The translations under genes and the position numbers were made by a program. From Candidatus Paceibacterota bacterium (GTDB taxonomy: Bacteria > Verrucomicrobiota > Verrucomicrobiia > Limisphaerales > UBA8199), in the NCBI GenBank assembly GCA_035452965.1, contig DAOTCE010000002.1:371898-435897 (forward strand): a stretch of DNA of 64,000 nucleotides, in the 5' to 3' direction. This document shows positions 39,490 through 50,559 of the stretch, in pieces. The notes beneath the pieces are model-generated. The model was not told where the DNA came from, did no database searches, and saw only the letters and a list, made by a program, of their open reading frames with translations. Position 1 is the stretch's first letter; the number at the start of each line of letters is the position of its first letter.

Positions 39490-40569
39490 TCATGCTTTCA
39501 GCGCCGCCAGCTTCTCCTGCAGGTCATGCGCCATCAGCGGCTCGATCACCGGGTCAATCGCCCCCTCCATCACCATCGGCAGGTTATACAGCGTCAGGCC
39601 GATGCGGTGATCGGTCAGGCGGTTTTGCGGGAAATTGTAGGTGCGGATGCGCTCGTTGCGTTCGCCCGTGCCCACCTGCTCTTTGCGCTGGTCGGCGTAT
39701 TTTTGGTTCTCCTCGGCCACCTTGCGCTCGAGCAGGCGCGACCGCAGCACCGTCAGCGCCCGCGCCTTGTTCTTCTGCTGGGAGCGCTGGTCCGCGCAAC
39801 GGACAATCACGCCGGTGGGCTTGTGCACGACCTGCACGGCGGAATCCGTGGTGTTCACGCCCTGGCCGCCGGGGCCGGACGCGCGGCAAACCGTGATCTC
39901 CAGATCCTCGGGCTTGAGCTCCACATCCACTTCCTGGGCTTCGGGCAGCACGGCCACGGTGCAAGTGCTGGTGTGAATGCGCCCCTGCGCCTCGGTTGCC
40001 GGCACCCGCTGAACGCGGTGGACGCCGCTCTCGTACTTGAGGCGCTTATAGACGTCGGTGCCGTTGAGCTGGAAAATGACTTCCTTGTAACCGCCGAGAT
40101 CGGACGCGCTGGAGTCGAGGTCCTCAACCTTCCAGCCGCGCGCCTCCGCGTAGCGCGTGTACATGCGGTAGAGGTCCGCGGCGAACAAGGCGGATTCCTG
40201 GCCGCCCGCGCCCGCGCGGATTTCAACGATGGTATTGCGCGAGTCCGCCGGGTCCGGCGGCAGGATGCCTCGCTGGATTTCCAGTCCCAGGCGTTTCTCC
40301 TCGGCTTCCAGCCGGGCGATTTCCTCTTTGGCCATCTGGGCCAGCTCGGATTCCGCCGGTTCCGCCTGCAGCAGGACGCGGTTCTCCGCCAGGTCAACCA
40401 CCGCCTTCAGGTAAGCCTGCCCCTGCGCCATCAGCTCTTTGAGCCGGGCGTATTCCTTGCCCAGTTCCTGCGCGCGCTGCGGGTTGTCGAACGCCTTGGG
40501 GTCGCTCAAAGCCGCTTCCACTTCCGCAAACCGGCGGGAGAATTTCTCAATCTGAGGACGCAAGTCCAT
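39490..40569 (-). CDS. prfA: peptide chain release factor 1
   Basis: 359 residues. It recognises UAA and UAG and releases the peptide. The tripeptide anticodon PAT occurs in RVPATEAQGRIHTS and the catalytic GGQ in ASGPGGQGVNTTDSA. The presence of a normal RF1 gene supports reading TAG as stop in this genome, which matters for the interrupted gene at 18946-21342. It is 60 bp downstream of rpmE, a common bacterial pairing; prmC is not adjacent. Confidence 0.97.
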   Translation of the reverse strand: MDLRPQIEKFSRRFAEVEAALSDPKAFDNPQRAQELGKEYARLKELMAQGQAYLKAVVDLAENRVLLQAEPAESELAQMAKEEIARLEAEEKRLGLEIQRGILPPDPADSRNTIVEIRAGAGGQESALFAADLYRMYTRYAEARGWKVEDLDSSASDLGGYKEVIFQLNGTDVYKRLKYESGVHRVQRVPATEAQGRIHTSTCTVAVLPEAQEVDVELKPEDLEITVCRASGPGGQGVNTTDSAVQVVHKPTGVIVRCADQRSQQKNKARALTVLRSRLLERKVAEENQKYADQRKEQVGTGERNERIRTYNFPQNRLTDHRIGLTLYNLPMVMEGAIDPVIEPLMAHDLQEKLAALKA

Positions 40570-40629
40570 ACGGAAAACAAAGCCGCCCGCAAAGCCACAA
40601 ACCCTGCGGGCGGAGAAAGTGGTTGGTCG

Positions 40630-40872
40630 TTAGCGCTTCTTCTTGCGGCTCGCCGCCGCGGCCTGCGCCGCCTGCGTCTTGGCCATCCGCTGCTGGAACT
40701 TGTCCACCCGCCCGGCGGTGTCCACGAACTTCTGCTGCCCGGTGTAGAAAGGATGGCAGGCGTTGCAGATGCCCACAATGATCACCGGCTTGGTGGAGCG
40801 GGTCTTGATCACATTGCCGCACGCGCAACGAATCTCCGACGCCACATACTTCGGATGTATTTTCTCTTTCAT
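40630..40872 (-). CDS. rpmE: 50S ribosomal protein L31, zinc-binding form
   Basis: 80 residues. [20 protein letters not shown] with the later [10 protein letters not shown] supplies Cys16, Cys18, Cys36 and Cys39, the zinc-binding (C+) type. The C-terminus is an Ala/Lys tail (ending SRKKKR). The start at 40872 is set by the conserved MKEKIHP. The promoter just upstream leaves a leader of only about 6 nt, with no Shine-Dalgarno sequence. Confidence 0.95.
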   Translation of the reverse strand: MKEKIHPKYVASEIRCACGNVIKTRSTKPVIIVGICNACHPFYTGQQKFVDTAGRVDKFQQRMAKTQAAQAAAASRKKKR

Positions 40873-40884
40873 AAAAGGCCGGCC

Positions 40885-40912
40885 ACAATACCACCTGCCC
40901 ACCGGTTGACAA
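40885..40912 (-). promoter_or_regulatory. putative promoter of rpmE-prfA
   Basis: Minus strand TTGTCA (40907-40912), 16-bp spacer, TATTGT (40885-40890). It lies in the divergent interval between rpmE and the quinone oxidoreductase gene. Confidence 0.5.
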
Positions 40913-40988
40913 GCCCGAAGTGGCCTTTCCGCGCTTGCGGCCCCGGGGCGGGCGGACTTACATTGCCCTCTTCCTGACTGGGAAACGC

Positions 40989-41981
40989 ATGAAAGCTGCC
41001 TATATTGCCAAAACCGGCACGCCGGAGGTCATCACCTACGGCGACTTGCCCACCCCCAAACCCACCCGCCGCCAGTGCCTGATCAAAGTGGCCGCGGTGG
41101 ACGTCAACCCCATTGACGTCTATGTCCGCAGCGGCGCCATTCCGGCGAAGCTGTCCTTCCCCTTCATCCTCGGGCGCGATCTCGCGGGCGCCGTCGTTGA
41201 AGCCGGCGGGAGCGTGAGAGACTTCAAGGTGGGCGACCGGGTTTGGGCGACGAACCAGGGCATCGACGGACGCCCTGGCACTTTCGCCGAGTTCGCCGCC
41301 GTGGATCACCGCTGGCTCCATCCCATCCCCGAAGGCGTTAGCGACGAAGACATCGTGGCGTTGTCGCTGGCCGGCGTCACCACCCAGCTTGGCCTGGTGC
41401 GAAACGCCAGTTTGAAGACGGGCGAAGTGCTCTTCGTCAACGGCGGTTCCGGCGGAGTCGGCTCCTGTGTCGTGCAAATGGCCAAAATCCTCGGCGCGCG
41501 CGTCATCGCCACCGCGGGCACCGACGAGAAAGTCGCCGCCTGCCGGGACCTGGGCGCTGACCTGGCCATCAATTACAAAACGGAAGATGTTGCCGCGGCC
41601 ATCAAGACGTTCGCGCCCGAGGGCGTGAACGTCTGGTGGGAGACCCTGCGCGAGCCGGATTTCGACCGGGCAGTTTCCTTGCTGGCGATGCGTGGCCGGA
41701 TGGTGCTCATGGCCGGGCGCGACGCCCGCCCCCCCTTCCCGGTCGGCCCATTCTATGTGAAGGACTGTTCCCTGCACGGGTTCGCGATGTTCAACGCCAG
41801 CTCCCGGGAACAGCGTGCCGCGGCCAATGCCATCAACCGGTGGCTGGCGGAAGGCAAATTGCGCGCCCGCATTGACCGGGTCATGCCGCTCTCCCAAGCC
41901 GCCGAGGCCCATCGCCTGCAGGAGGAAAGCACCGTCCAGAAGACCGGGGTGCTGGCGGGCAAACTGGTGCTCAAGCCTTAG
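40989..41981 (+). CDS. zinc-independent quinone oxidoreductase / MDR-family alcohol dehydrogenase
   Basis: 330 residues. Medium-chain dehydrogenase/reductase fold: [54 protein letters not shown], then the NADPH site [20 protein letters not shown] and [11 protein letters not shown] at the C-terminus. The catalytic and structural zinc ligands of alcohol dehydrogenases are missing, as in quinone and enone reductases. The substrate is not predictable. The ATG at 40989 follows GGGAAAC. The MFS gene begins 18 bp downstream on the same strand, so the two may be co-expressed. Confidence 0.88.
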   Translation: MKAAYIAKTGTPEVITYGDLPTPKPTRRQCLIKVAAVDVNPIDVYVRSGAIPAKLSFPFILGRDLAGAVVEAGGSVRDFKVGDRVWATNQGIDGRPGTFAEFAAVDHRWLHPIPEGVSDEDIVALSLAGVTTQLGLVRNASLKTGEVLFVNGGSGGVGSCVVQMAKILGARVIATAGTDEKVAACRDLGADLAINYKTEDVAAAIKTFAPEGVNVWWETLREPDFDRAVSLLAMRGRMVLMAGRDARPPFPVGPFYVKDCSLHGFAMFNASSREQRAAANAINRWLAEGKLRARIDRVMPLSQAAEAHRLQEESTVQKTGVLAGKLVLKP

Positions 41982-41999
41982 TCGCAAAGGCAAGGCGCC

Positions 42000-43256
42000 A
42001 TGATGAAGGTCAAAGGCCTCCGCTGGTACATCGCCGGCCTCCTTTGCTTTGCCTCAGCGCTGAACTACCTCGACCGGCAGACCCTGTCGGTGCTTATTGG
42101 CACCATCAAGACCGAACTCCACCTCAGCAACGCTAGTTACGGCCAGATCAATGCGTGGTTTCTCGCCAGCTACGGCGTGATGTATGCCGTCAGCGGTTTC
42201 ATCATCGACCGCATCGGCACACGGCGCGGGTTCATGCTCTTCGTGTCGGGCTGGTCGGTGGCCAACGTCCTCCACATGTTCGCCGCCACGGTGGGCCAGT
42301 TCTCATTCCTCCGCTTCCTGCTGGGCGTCTTCGAGCCGGGCAGTTTTACCGGCGGGGTGAAGGCCGTCGGCGAATGGTTTCCCATGCGTGACCGCGCTTT
42401 GGCCGTCGGGATCTTCAACGCAGGCACTGCCATCGGTTCGGTCATCGCCGCGCCTGTGGTGTCAATCCTGGCGGTGCATTGGGGCTGGCGGTCCGCCTTC
42501 CTGGTTACGGGCGCGCTGGGCATCGTCTGGCTCATCCCCTGGATGCTATTGTTCAAACAACCCAACCGTCACCCGTTCCTCAGCGATGAGGAACGCCGTT
42601 TGATCCTCGATGGCCAGGGCGAGGAACCCGCGAAGCTGCGGCCCCCGCCGCTCATGCGCCTGCTGCGAATGCGCGAAACCTGGGGGTGCATCCTCGTGCG
42701 CGCGCTGACCGATCCGATCAGCTACTTCCTCCTGTTCTGGATTCCGCTCTACTTTCAGAAGCAGCACGACTTTGACCTGAAGAAGTTGGCGCTGTTTATG
42801 TGGATTCCCTATGCGGCGGCGGCGCTGGGCAACCTTGCGGGCGGCATCATCCCCCGCTTTCTCATCGGCCGGGGCTGGGAGCTCGACGAGGCGCGCAAGC
42901 GCACGATGCTCTTTATGACTGGGACGCTCCTGGTCTGTCTGGTCTCGGTGTCGCAGGTCGCGAGCCCGGCGCTGGCGCTGGCCCTCGTGGCGGGCATGAC
43001 GTTCTGCCACGGCGGCTGGAGCAACATCACGCTGCCGGCGGAGGTGTTCCCGAAGAATGCCATCGCCACTGTTACCGGCCTCGGCGGCGCGCTCGGCTCC
43101 TGGGTGGGCGCCCTCGCGATGCTGACCACCGGCCACGCGGTGGACACCTGTGGCTTCACGCCCATTTTCATCGCCTATGCCGTGCTTAACCCGGCGGCGC
43201 TGCTGCTGGTGTATGTGCTCATCGGCAAGCTCGGTGTGGTCCGGAATATTGATTAG
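42000..43256 (+). CDS. MFS transporter, anion:cation symporter (hexuronate) type
   Basis: 418 residues, about 12 membrane segments. It starts LRWYIAGLLCFASALNYLDRQTLSVL, typical of the ACS family (ExuT/DgoT-like) which takes up hexuronates, glucarate or galactonate. FEPGSFTGGVKAVGEWFPMRDRALAVGIFNAGTAIGS is the family's helix 4-5 region. Loop and C-terminal halves are complete. ATG at 42000 or 42003. Together with the upstream oxidoreductase it could serve uptake and use of a sugar acid. Confidence 0.88.
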   Translation: MMKVKGLRWYIAGLLCFASALNYLDRQTLSVLIGTIKTELHLSNASYGQINAWFLASYGVMYAVSGFIIDRIGTRRGFMLFVSGWSVANVLHMFAATVGQFSFLRFLLGVFEPGSFTGGVKAVGEWFPMRDRALAVGIFNAGTAIGSVIAAPVVSILAVHWGWRSAFLVTGALGIVWLIPWMLLFKQPNRHPFLSDEERRLILDGQGEEPAKLRPPPLMRLLRMRETWGCILVRALTDPISYFLLFWIPLYFQKQHDFDLKKLALFMWIPYAAAALGNLAGGIIPRFLIGRGWELDEARKRTMLFMTGTLLVCLVSVSQVASPALALALVAGMTFCHGGWSNITLPAEVFPKNAIATVTGLGGALGSWVGALAMLTTGHAVDTCGFTPIFIAYAVLNPAALLLVYVLIGKLGVVRNID

Positions 43257-43287
43257 ATCTGACGTTGCTCGGAACCAGGCCCTGCTC

Positions 43288-43357
43288 CCCCAGGGAGCCT
43301 CACCGTATCCTCACCACACCCTCACCGTCTCCACACCGTGGATACAGCCTTGACATC
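43288..43357 (-). repeat. 11-bp-unit intergenic repeat, copy 3 (three units, minus strand)
   Basis: Read on the minus strand: GATGTCAAGGCTGTATCCAC, units GGTGTGGAGAC, GGTGAGGGTGT and GGTGAGGATAC, then GGTGAGGCTCCC. It sits between the convergent MFS and sigma54 activator genes. Upstream on the minus strand a GCAAACAACAGCGG box resembles that of copies 2 and 4. Confidence 0.75.
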
Positions 43358-43491
43358 CGCGGCGGATTCCCGCGCCACCTGCCGTCATTCCAGGACTTAT
43401 GCGAACTCCAGCCCAAAACCGCTGTTGTTTGCGCCCGGATTGGAGTAACCTGCTGCAAACATGTGACTTACCTCGACCAATCGGGCGCTGT

Positions 43492-45117
43492 TCAGGCGGG
43501 GCGTTTCAGGCCCAGCTTTCTGATCCGCGAGAGCAGCGTGGTGGGCTTGACCCCCAGAAGCTCCGCCGCGCCGCCGGCCCCTTTAATCTTCCAACCGGCC
43601 TTCTCGAGCACCACGATCAGGTTCTCGCGCTCGCGAGCCCGCAATTCCGCTTCCGTGAGAAACTCGACCCCGGCCCTTGGCGCAGGAGGCGGGTTGGATG
43701 CGGCAGGGATTGGCCTGGAATCCGTCACGGGCAAATCAAAATTCAATGGACCGCCACGGGCCAAAATGACCGCGCGCTCGATGATGTTGCGCAACTCCCG
43801 GACGTTCCCGGGCCAGTCGTAGTGCTGGAGTTTGGCGACCGCCGCCCGCGTCAGCCGGGGCTGGGGGCATCGCAACTCTCTCGCGGACAACTCGACAAAA
43901 TGTTGCGCCAGGAGCGGAATGTCATCTTTTCGTTCCCGCAGGGGCGCCACTTGAATCGGGAAAACGTGCAGCCGATAATAGAGGTCCTCCCGAAAGCGGC
44001 CCGCCGCCACCGCCTTCTTCAGATCCCGATTGGTCGCCCCGATGATGCGGACATCCGCGTGCCGGGTGCGGTCGTCCCCCACGCGCTCATAGCGTTTCTC
44101 CTGCAACACCCGCAGGAGTTTGCCCTGAGTTTCCGGAGGCACCTCGCCGATCTCGTCCAGAAAAAGCGTCCCTCCCTCGGCGGTTTCAAACCGGCCCGCG
44201 CGGTCCTTGATGGCGCCGGTAAAAGCGCCCTTGACGTGGCCGAAGAACTCGCTTTCAAAGAGGTCCCTCGGGATGGAGGCGCAATTGACCCGGACGATGG
44301 GGTGGTCTTTGCGCCGGCTGCGGCGGTGGATCTCGTACGCCACCAAATCCTTCCCCGTGCCGGTTTCGCCGAGGATGAGGACCGATGCCTCAGTCGGCGC
44401 CACCAGGTCAATTTGGCTGACGATCTGTCGCAAGGCGGCGCTTTGGCCGACGAGGTTGCCGAAGGCCTTGGCCTCCACCACCTCCTCCTCCAGATAGGCG
44501 TTCTGCAGTTCGAGTTGCGCCTTGAGCCGCTCGATCTCCTCAAAGGCGCGCGCGTTGGCGATGGCGGCGCCAATATGATCGGCAAGGATCCGGCCCCAGG
44601 GACGGAATTCCTCCCGTAAATCCTCGCGCGTAAACCCGATCAGGGCGCCCAGGACCTCGCCCTTGAAAATGATCGGGGTGGCGCCGCACCCGCAAATCCG
44701 CTCCTGCCGCCACCAGTCGAAGCCGGTCATTTCATCCGGATGTTGGTCCAAGTCCCTCACCAAACGCTGTTGGCCCGTCGCCGCCGCCTCGCCCAGGAAG
44801 CCCACCCCCAAGGGCATCCGGGCGTTGAGATCGTCAAAGCGCGGAGCCTCCTGCCCGGGGCCGGCAAGGGAAACCCCTTTGCCCGCCACCAGGTGCAGGC
44901 AGCGGGTTTGGTCGGGGCACCCGGGCCGGCGCCGACAAGTGGAACAGAGGTCTCCCGGTTCGATCAGCCAAATCTGCACGCAGGCCATGTGAGGTCGCTC
45001 CACCGCGCGACGCACGATCTTCTGCAACAGTTGCTCCAGCGAGTGCTCGTGGGCGATATCCAGCAGGAACTGCGCAGCCAGATTGGGGTCGAACCGGCTA
45101 TCACTCGTTGATTCCAC
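43492..45117 (-). CDS. sigma54-dependent transcriptional activator (GAF - AAA+ - Fis HTH)
   Basis: 541 residues. A GAF domain (about 10-190) carries a Cys cluster CSTCRRRPGCPDQTRC (Cys58, 61, 67, 73) and another pair in ICGCGATPI. A coiled-coil linker (ERLKAQLELQNAYLEEE) follows. The AAA+ domain has LGETGTGKDLVAYEIH (Walker A), GAFTGA (sigma54 contact), TLFLDEIGEV (Walker B) and the RxxR sensor. A Fis-type HTH (AAELLGVKPTTLLSRIRKLG) ends the protein. It should activate a sigma54 promoter in response to a signal at the GAF domain. Start is GTG at 45117. Targets unknown. Confidence 0.93.
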   Translation of the reverse strand: MESTSDSRFDPNLAAQFLLDIAHEHSLEQLLQKIVRRAVERPHMACVQIWLIEPGDLCSTCRRRPGCPDQTRCLHLVAGKGVSLAGPGQEAPRFDDLNARMPLGVGFLGEAAATGQQRLVRDLDQHPDEMTGFDWWRQERICGCGATPIIFKGEVLGALIGFTREDLREEFRPWGRILADHIGAAIANARAFEEIERLKAQLELQNAYLEEEVVEAKAFGNLVGQSAALRQIVSQIDLVAPTEASVLILGETGTGKDLVAYEIHRRSRRKDHPIVRVNCASIPRDLFESEFFGHVKGAFTGAIKDRAGRFETAEGGTLFLDEIGEVPPETQGKLLRVLQEKRYERVGDDRTRHADVRIIGATNRDLKKAVAAGRFREDLYYRLHVFPIQVAPLRERKDDIPLLAQHFVELSARELRCPQPRLTRAAVAKLQHYDWPGNVRELRNIIERAVILARGGPLNFDLPVTDSRPIPAASNPPPAPRAGVEFLTEAELRARERENLIVVLEKAGWKIKGAGGAAELLGVKPTTLLSRIRKLGLKRPA

Positions 45118-45350
45118 GGCGATAAAAGCTGCCGGACAACGCCCCCTTCGTCCAATTCAAAACGGGGCCGGCTAGAGGCGCAAAAGGCTGTCTGAGTTCT
45201 CCACCGAGGATTACCGGTCCGGGGAGGACGCTGTCTCTTGGCGGTCTTGCCTAACTATTTTGGGATTGATGCACTTACGGTGGATTTGGCCCTTGCCGGG
45301 GTTTTGGGTGTAAGTGCTGCAACGACAGTGGGCTGTGTCGAAATGCCCGC

Positions 45351-45400
45351 GATGTCAAAACTGTACCCACGGTGTGGATACGGTGAGACTCCCTTGGGAG
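45351..45400 (+). repeat. 11-bp-unit intergenic repeat, copy 4 (one unit)
   Basis: GATGTCAAAACTGTACCCAC, a single unit GGTGTGGATAC, then GGTGAGACTCCCTTGGG. Similarity to copy 2 begins earlier, at GGATTTGGCCC (about 45280) and GCAACGACAGTGGG. The gene-free gap 45118-45422 holds only this element. Confidence 0.75.
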
Positions 45401-45422
45401 CCGTAATTGGGGCCGGGGGGTT

Positions 45423-46250
45423 TCAGGCTGCAGCGCCTTCTTCGAAGGCAAAGGCGCCGTAGCCGACTACCCGGCTTCGGGGGCCGGCGGTGTCGCCGGA
45501 GGTGCGGAGGTCAAGGGTGCGAACGCGCAGATGGCGATGGCGGGCGACCTCCAGCAGGCCGCGAATGGGGATCCCCCCGCAGGCATGCGTTTCACCAATG
45601 TCGGCAGGCCTGAGGGCCTCGATGGCTTTGGCGGTGGCGGAGTCGAGGCTTTGGGCGGTTTGGAGGTCGTTATCGTGGCTGAGGTCGGAGCTGATGACGA
45701 CGAGAGTCTCGGGGCCTCCCCAGAGGGTCTCCAGGACTTGGGCGATCTCCTCGTTCGTGGCGTGTCCCACGGCGAGCGGGATGAGGCTGAATTTGCCGAG
45801 GATAGTCTGGAGGAAGGGGAGTTGCACTTCGATGGAGTGTTCCCGGGCATGCGCCGCGTCCAGCTCGCGGACTTGCGGCCGGGAGCGGACCTGGCGCGTT
45901 GCTTCGAGGTCCAGCGGCACCACACCGAGTGGGGTGGCAAAGGCTTCGGCGCCACTCGTGGCCAGACCGTAGAGGGCAACGTAGTGTGACGGGCCGAGGA
46001 GAACCACGCGCCGAATGCGCTCGCGTGCGGGGATGAGTTGTGCGTAAGCGGAGGCGGCAATCGGCCCGGAGTAAAGGTAGCCGGCATGAGGCGCGATGAG
46101 GGCCTTGGGCGCCGGGCCGGCGGCCGGGGGGGCTTGAGCCAGCAGGCTGTTGATGAGGCCGCGCAGCGCTTCCGGGTCGGCGGGATAAAAACGGCCCGCA
46201 ACGGCGGGCAGGCGGACGTTGCCGGGCGGGATTGATTCGGACTTTGCCAT
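45423..46250 (-). CDS. amrB: Memo-like protein, AmmeMemoRadiSam system protein B
   Basis: 275 residues. Memo family: LPAVAGRFYPADPEALR, IAPHAGYLYSGPIAASAY, VVLLGPSHYV, EHSIEVQLPFLQ, VVISSDLSHD and THACGGIPI, which together hold the conserved His and Cys metal-site residues. Prokaryotic Memo genes sit with AMMECR1 and a radical SAM gene; the biochemical role of the set is not established. Its ATG directly follows the stop of the radical SAM gene (TGAATG), so translation is coupled. No AMMECR1-type gene is next to it. Confidence 0.9.
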   Translation of the reverse strand: MAKSESIPPGNVRLPAVAGRFYPADPEALRGLINSLLAQAPPAAGPAPKALIAPHAGYLYSGPIAASAYAQLIPARERIRRVVLLGPSHYVALYGLATSGAEAFATPLGVVPLDLEATRQVRSRPQVRELDAAHAREHSIEVQLPFLQTILGKFSLIPLAVGHATNEEIAQVLETLWGGPETLVVISSDLSHDNDLQTAQSLDSATAKAIEALRPADIGETHACGGIPIRGLLEVARHRHLRVRTLDLRTSGDTAGPRSRVVGYGAFAFEEGAAA

Positions 46251-47456
46251 TCAGTTCATCCTTACGCCGCGCGGCAGGCGGCGGTAGTAATCAGACATGT
46301 TCTGGCCGGTGGTGACCTCCGCGGCGCCGGCGGCAGGCCAAATGCCGGGGATGGGTGTGCAACAGTTCGGGCACTTGCCGTCCGCTGTGAGCTTGTATTC
46401 ACGCACCAGGTAGCCGAAACGGTCTATGAGCTTCTCGCCGCAGCCTGGGCAGTAGGTGTTTTCCCAGCGGCCGACGTGGCCGGGGGCGTTGCCGGCATAG
46501 ACGAAGCGCAGTCCCTCTTCGGCGCCGATCTCGGCGGCGCGGATGATCTGCGCGGCGGTGGTGTTGGGCGGGTCGGTCAGCTTGTAGTCTTTATGGAAAG
46601 CGGTAACGTGCCAGGGGATGTCGCGGCTGATTGAGGCGAGGAAACGGGCAATCTGGCGCAGCTCGGCTTCGCTGTCGTTGAAGCCGGGCACGACGAGAGT
46701 GACAACCTCCAGCCACAACCCGCGCTCGAACACCCTGCGGACTCCCTCGGTGACGTGTTCCAGAGTGCCGCCGAGCGTGCGGTAGCGCGTATCGTTGAAG
46801 CCTTTCAGGTCAATCTTGTAGGCGACAATCCACGGCCGCAGGAAGTCCAGCGCCTCGGGGGTGGCGTTGCCGTTGGAGACAAAGGCGCAGGCCAGCCCGG
46901 CCTCCCTGGCGGCTTGAAAGACGGCGACGGCCCATTCGGCGGTGATCAGGGGTTCGTTGTAGCTGGAGACGACCAGGCGCGCGCGCGCGCGGAGGCCGGT
47001 GCGGATGAGCTGTTGCGGCGTGACGGTTTGGATTGGCGCCCGGGCGGCTTGGTCGCGCAGCGCCTGGCTGGTGACCCAGTTCTGGCAGTAGGAACAATGG
47101 AAGTCGCAGCCCAGCATGCCGAAGGTCAGGGCATCGGTGCCGGGATAGAGGTGGAAGAAGGGCTTCTTTTCGACCGGGTCGCACTGCACGCCGCTGACGT
47201 AGCCAAAAGGCACGCGCAATTGGCCGTCCTGGTTGAATCGGACACGGCAAATGCCATGACGCCCGGCGCCAATGAGACATTGGTGCCCGCAGGCCACGCA
47301 GCGGATGCGGTCTCCTTCCGTCCGCCACAGCGAACCAACCGTCGTGTGCCGGGCGAGGGCCTCGGCCAGGGGGTGGCCGGCCGGGCAGGCTTTTGCCGGC
47401 ACGGCCGGTGCAGCCAGGACGGGTTCTGGCTCAGAATTCGGAGTGGCGCGTGGCAT
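46251..47456 (-). CDS. amrS: AmmeMemoRadiSam system radical SAM enzyme
   Basis: 401 residues. The radical SAM motif is CDFHCSYCQNW (CX3CX2C). Upstream is a Cys-rich segment IRCVACGHQCLIGAGRHGIC and downstream two CxxC groups (YCPGCGEKL and KCPNCCTPIPG), all usual in this family, which is related to pyruvate-formate-lyase activases. Substrate unknown. ATG at 47456 preferred over TTG at 47468. It is first in the pair with the Memo gene and has its own promoter. Confidence 0.9.
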   Translation of the reverse strand: MPRATPNSEPEPVLAAPAVPAKACPAGHPLAEALARHTTVGSLWRTEGDRIRCVACGHQCLIGAGRHGICRVRFNQDGQLRVPFGYVSGVQCDPVEKKPFFHLYPGTDALTFGMLGCDFHCSYCQNWVTSQALRDQAARAPIQTVTPQQLIRTGLRARARLVVSSYNEPLITAEWAVAVFQAAREAGLACAFVSNGNATPEALDFLRPWIVAYKIDLKGFNDTRYRTLGGTLEHVTEGVRRVFERGLWLEVVTLVVPGFNDSEAELRQIARFLASISRDIPWHVTAFHKDYKLTDPPNTTAAQIIRAAEIGAEEGLRFVYAGNAPGHVGRWENTYCPGCGEKLIDRFGYLVREYKLTADGKCPNCCTPIPGIWPAAGAAEVTTGQNMSDYYRRLPRGVRMN

Positions 47457-47479
47457 AAGGCCGAGCAAAAGCTCAGGAC

Positions 47480-47508
47480 AATGTTGCGCTGCGGCAATGG
47501 GTTGTCAA
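47480..47508 (-). promoter_or_regulatory. putative promoter of the AmmeMemoRadiSam pair
   Basis: Minus strand perfect TTGACA (47503-47508), 17-bp spacer, weak AACATT (47480-47485). Confidence 0.45.
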
Positions 47509-47697
47509 AGCCCGATAAGGCGGCCTCATTTGGAGCGGGCGGCGGCGGCGCGATAATTGCTTTGAGAATCGCGCCGGCGTTGTATGTTGCAGGGCGGCGC
47601 CTCCCAGGTCGCTGGATATGGAGAGGCGGGAATGGTTGCCACTGAGATGCCACGGTCGTTACTCTGGCCCAGTCCGTACAGTGCGTCGTGCCACACT

Positions 47698-49515
<1,818 letters not shown>

Positions 49516-49519
49516 CGCC

Positions 49520-50473
49520 ATGGCCCAAATTGTTGTGCTGGACGGATTCACGTTGAATCCCGGCGACCTGGATTGGACGGAGCTTGCTTCCCTGGGACCT
49601 TGCGATATTCATGATCGCACCTCGCCGGCTGAACTCCTGCGCCGCGCGGCTGGCGCCGAAATCCTGCTGACCAACAAGACCGTGCTGACCGGCGAGGACA
49701 TCCGGCGCTTGCCTCGCCTCAAGTACATCGGCGTGCTGGCCACCGGCACCAATGTCGTGGACCTCGTTGCCGCCCGGGCGCGCGGCATACCGGTAACCAA
49801 TGTGCCCACGTACGGCACCAGGTCCGTCGCGCAGATGACTTTTGCGCTGTTGCTGGAGCTCGCCCACCACGCCGGGCACCACGCGCAAACGGTCCGGGAG
49901 GGCCGCTGGACCCGCAGCGCCGACTTCTGCTACTGGGATTTTCCGCTCGTCGAGCTGGAGGGGCTTACACTTGGCATCGTTGGTTTCGGCCGCATTGGCC
50001 GGGCGGTGGCGGACCTGGCTTCGGCCTTTGGGCTGAAGGTGCTGGCCGCAGACCCCGCCGCGGTTTCCACTCCGCCCTTCGTTCGCCTGGTTCACCTGGA
50101 TGCTCTCTTTCGCGAGAGCGACATCGTCAGCCTGCATTGCCCTCTGACACCGGAAACCGCCCGGATCGTCAATGCCCACAGCCTGGCTCTGCTGAAGCCT
50201 GGCGCGTTCCTGATTAATACCAGCCGCGGTCCCCTCGTGGACGAGTTGGCGCTGGCTGATGCCCTCAACTCCGGCCGCCTCGCCGGCGCCGCCCTGGACG
50301 TGCTTTCCACCGAACCTCCGGCGGCGGACAATCCGCTGCTCACCGCGCGCAATTGCCTCATCACCCCGCACCTGGCCTGGGCCACGCGCGCCGCCCGCTC
50401 GCGGCTGATGCAGATCGCCGTCGAAAACGTCCGCGCCTTTCTGCAGGGCAAACCGCAGAACCTGGTGAATTGA
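49520..50473 (+). CDS. D-2-hydroxyacid dehydrogenase (hydroxypyruvate/glycerate dehydrogenase type)
   Basis: 317 residues. NAD-binding LGIVGFGRIGRAVADLASAFG, RESDIVSLHCPLTPETARI, LKPGAFLINTSRGPLVDE with catalytic Arg, the Glu in STEPP and His in LITPHLAWATRAAR give the complete D-2-hydroxyacid dehydrogenase set. Closest in pattern to glycerate dehydrogenase/hydroxypyruvate reductase. ATG at 49520, four nucleotides after rpoD, so it is in the same operon. metF follows after 86 bp; glycerate-serine-one-carbon metabolism would link the two. Confidence 0.92.
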   Translation: MAQIVVLDGFTLNPGDLDWTELASLGPCDIHDRTSPAELLRRAAGAEILLTNKTVLTGEDIRRLPRLKYIGVLATGTNVVDLVAARARGIPVTNVPTYGTRSVAQMTFALLLELAHHAGHHAQTVREGRWTRSADFCYWDFPLVELEGLTLGIVGFGRIGRAVADLASAFGLKVLAADPAAVSTPPFVRLVHLDALFRESDIVSLHCPLTPETARIVNAHSLALLKPGAFLINTSRGPLVDELALADALNSGRLAGAALDVLSTEPPAADNPLLTARNCLITPHLAWATRAARSRLMQIAVENVRAFLQGKPQNLVN

Positions 50474-50559
50474 TGCTCCCCGGCGCGGGGCGAGCGGCCC
50501 GCGGCGGAATCCGGCTCCGGACTTGGTATTTCAGGGAAGTTGGTGCATGTTGTGGGCTC

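Noticed and set aside
50474..50559. SAM or cobalamin riboswitch before metF
   Set aside because: The 86-bp gap is too short and shows no conserved riboswitch core.
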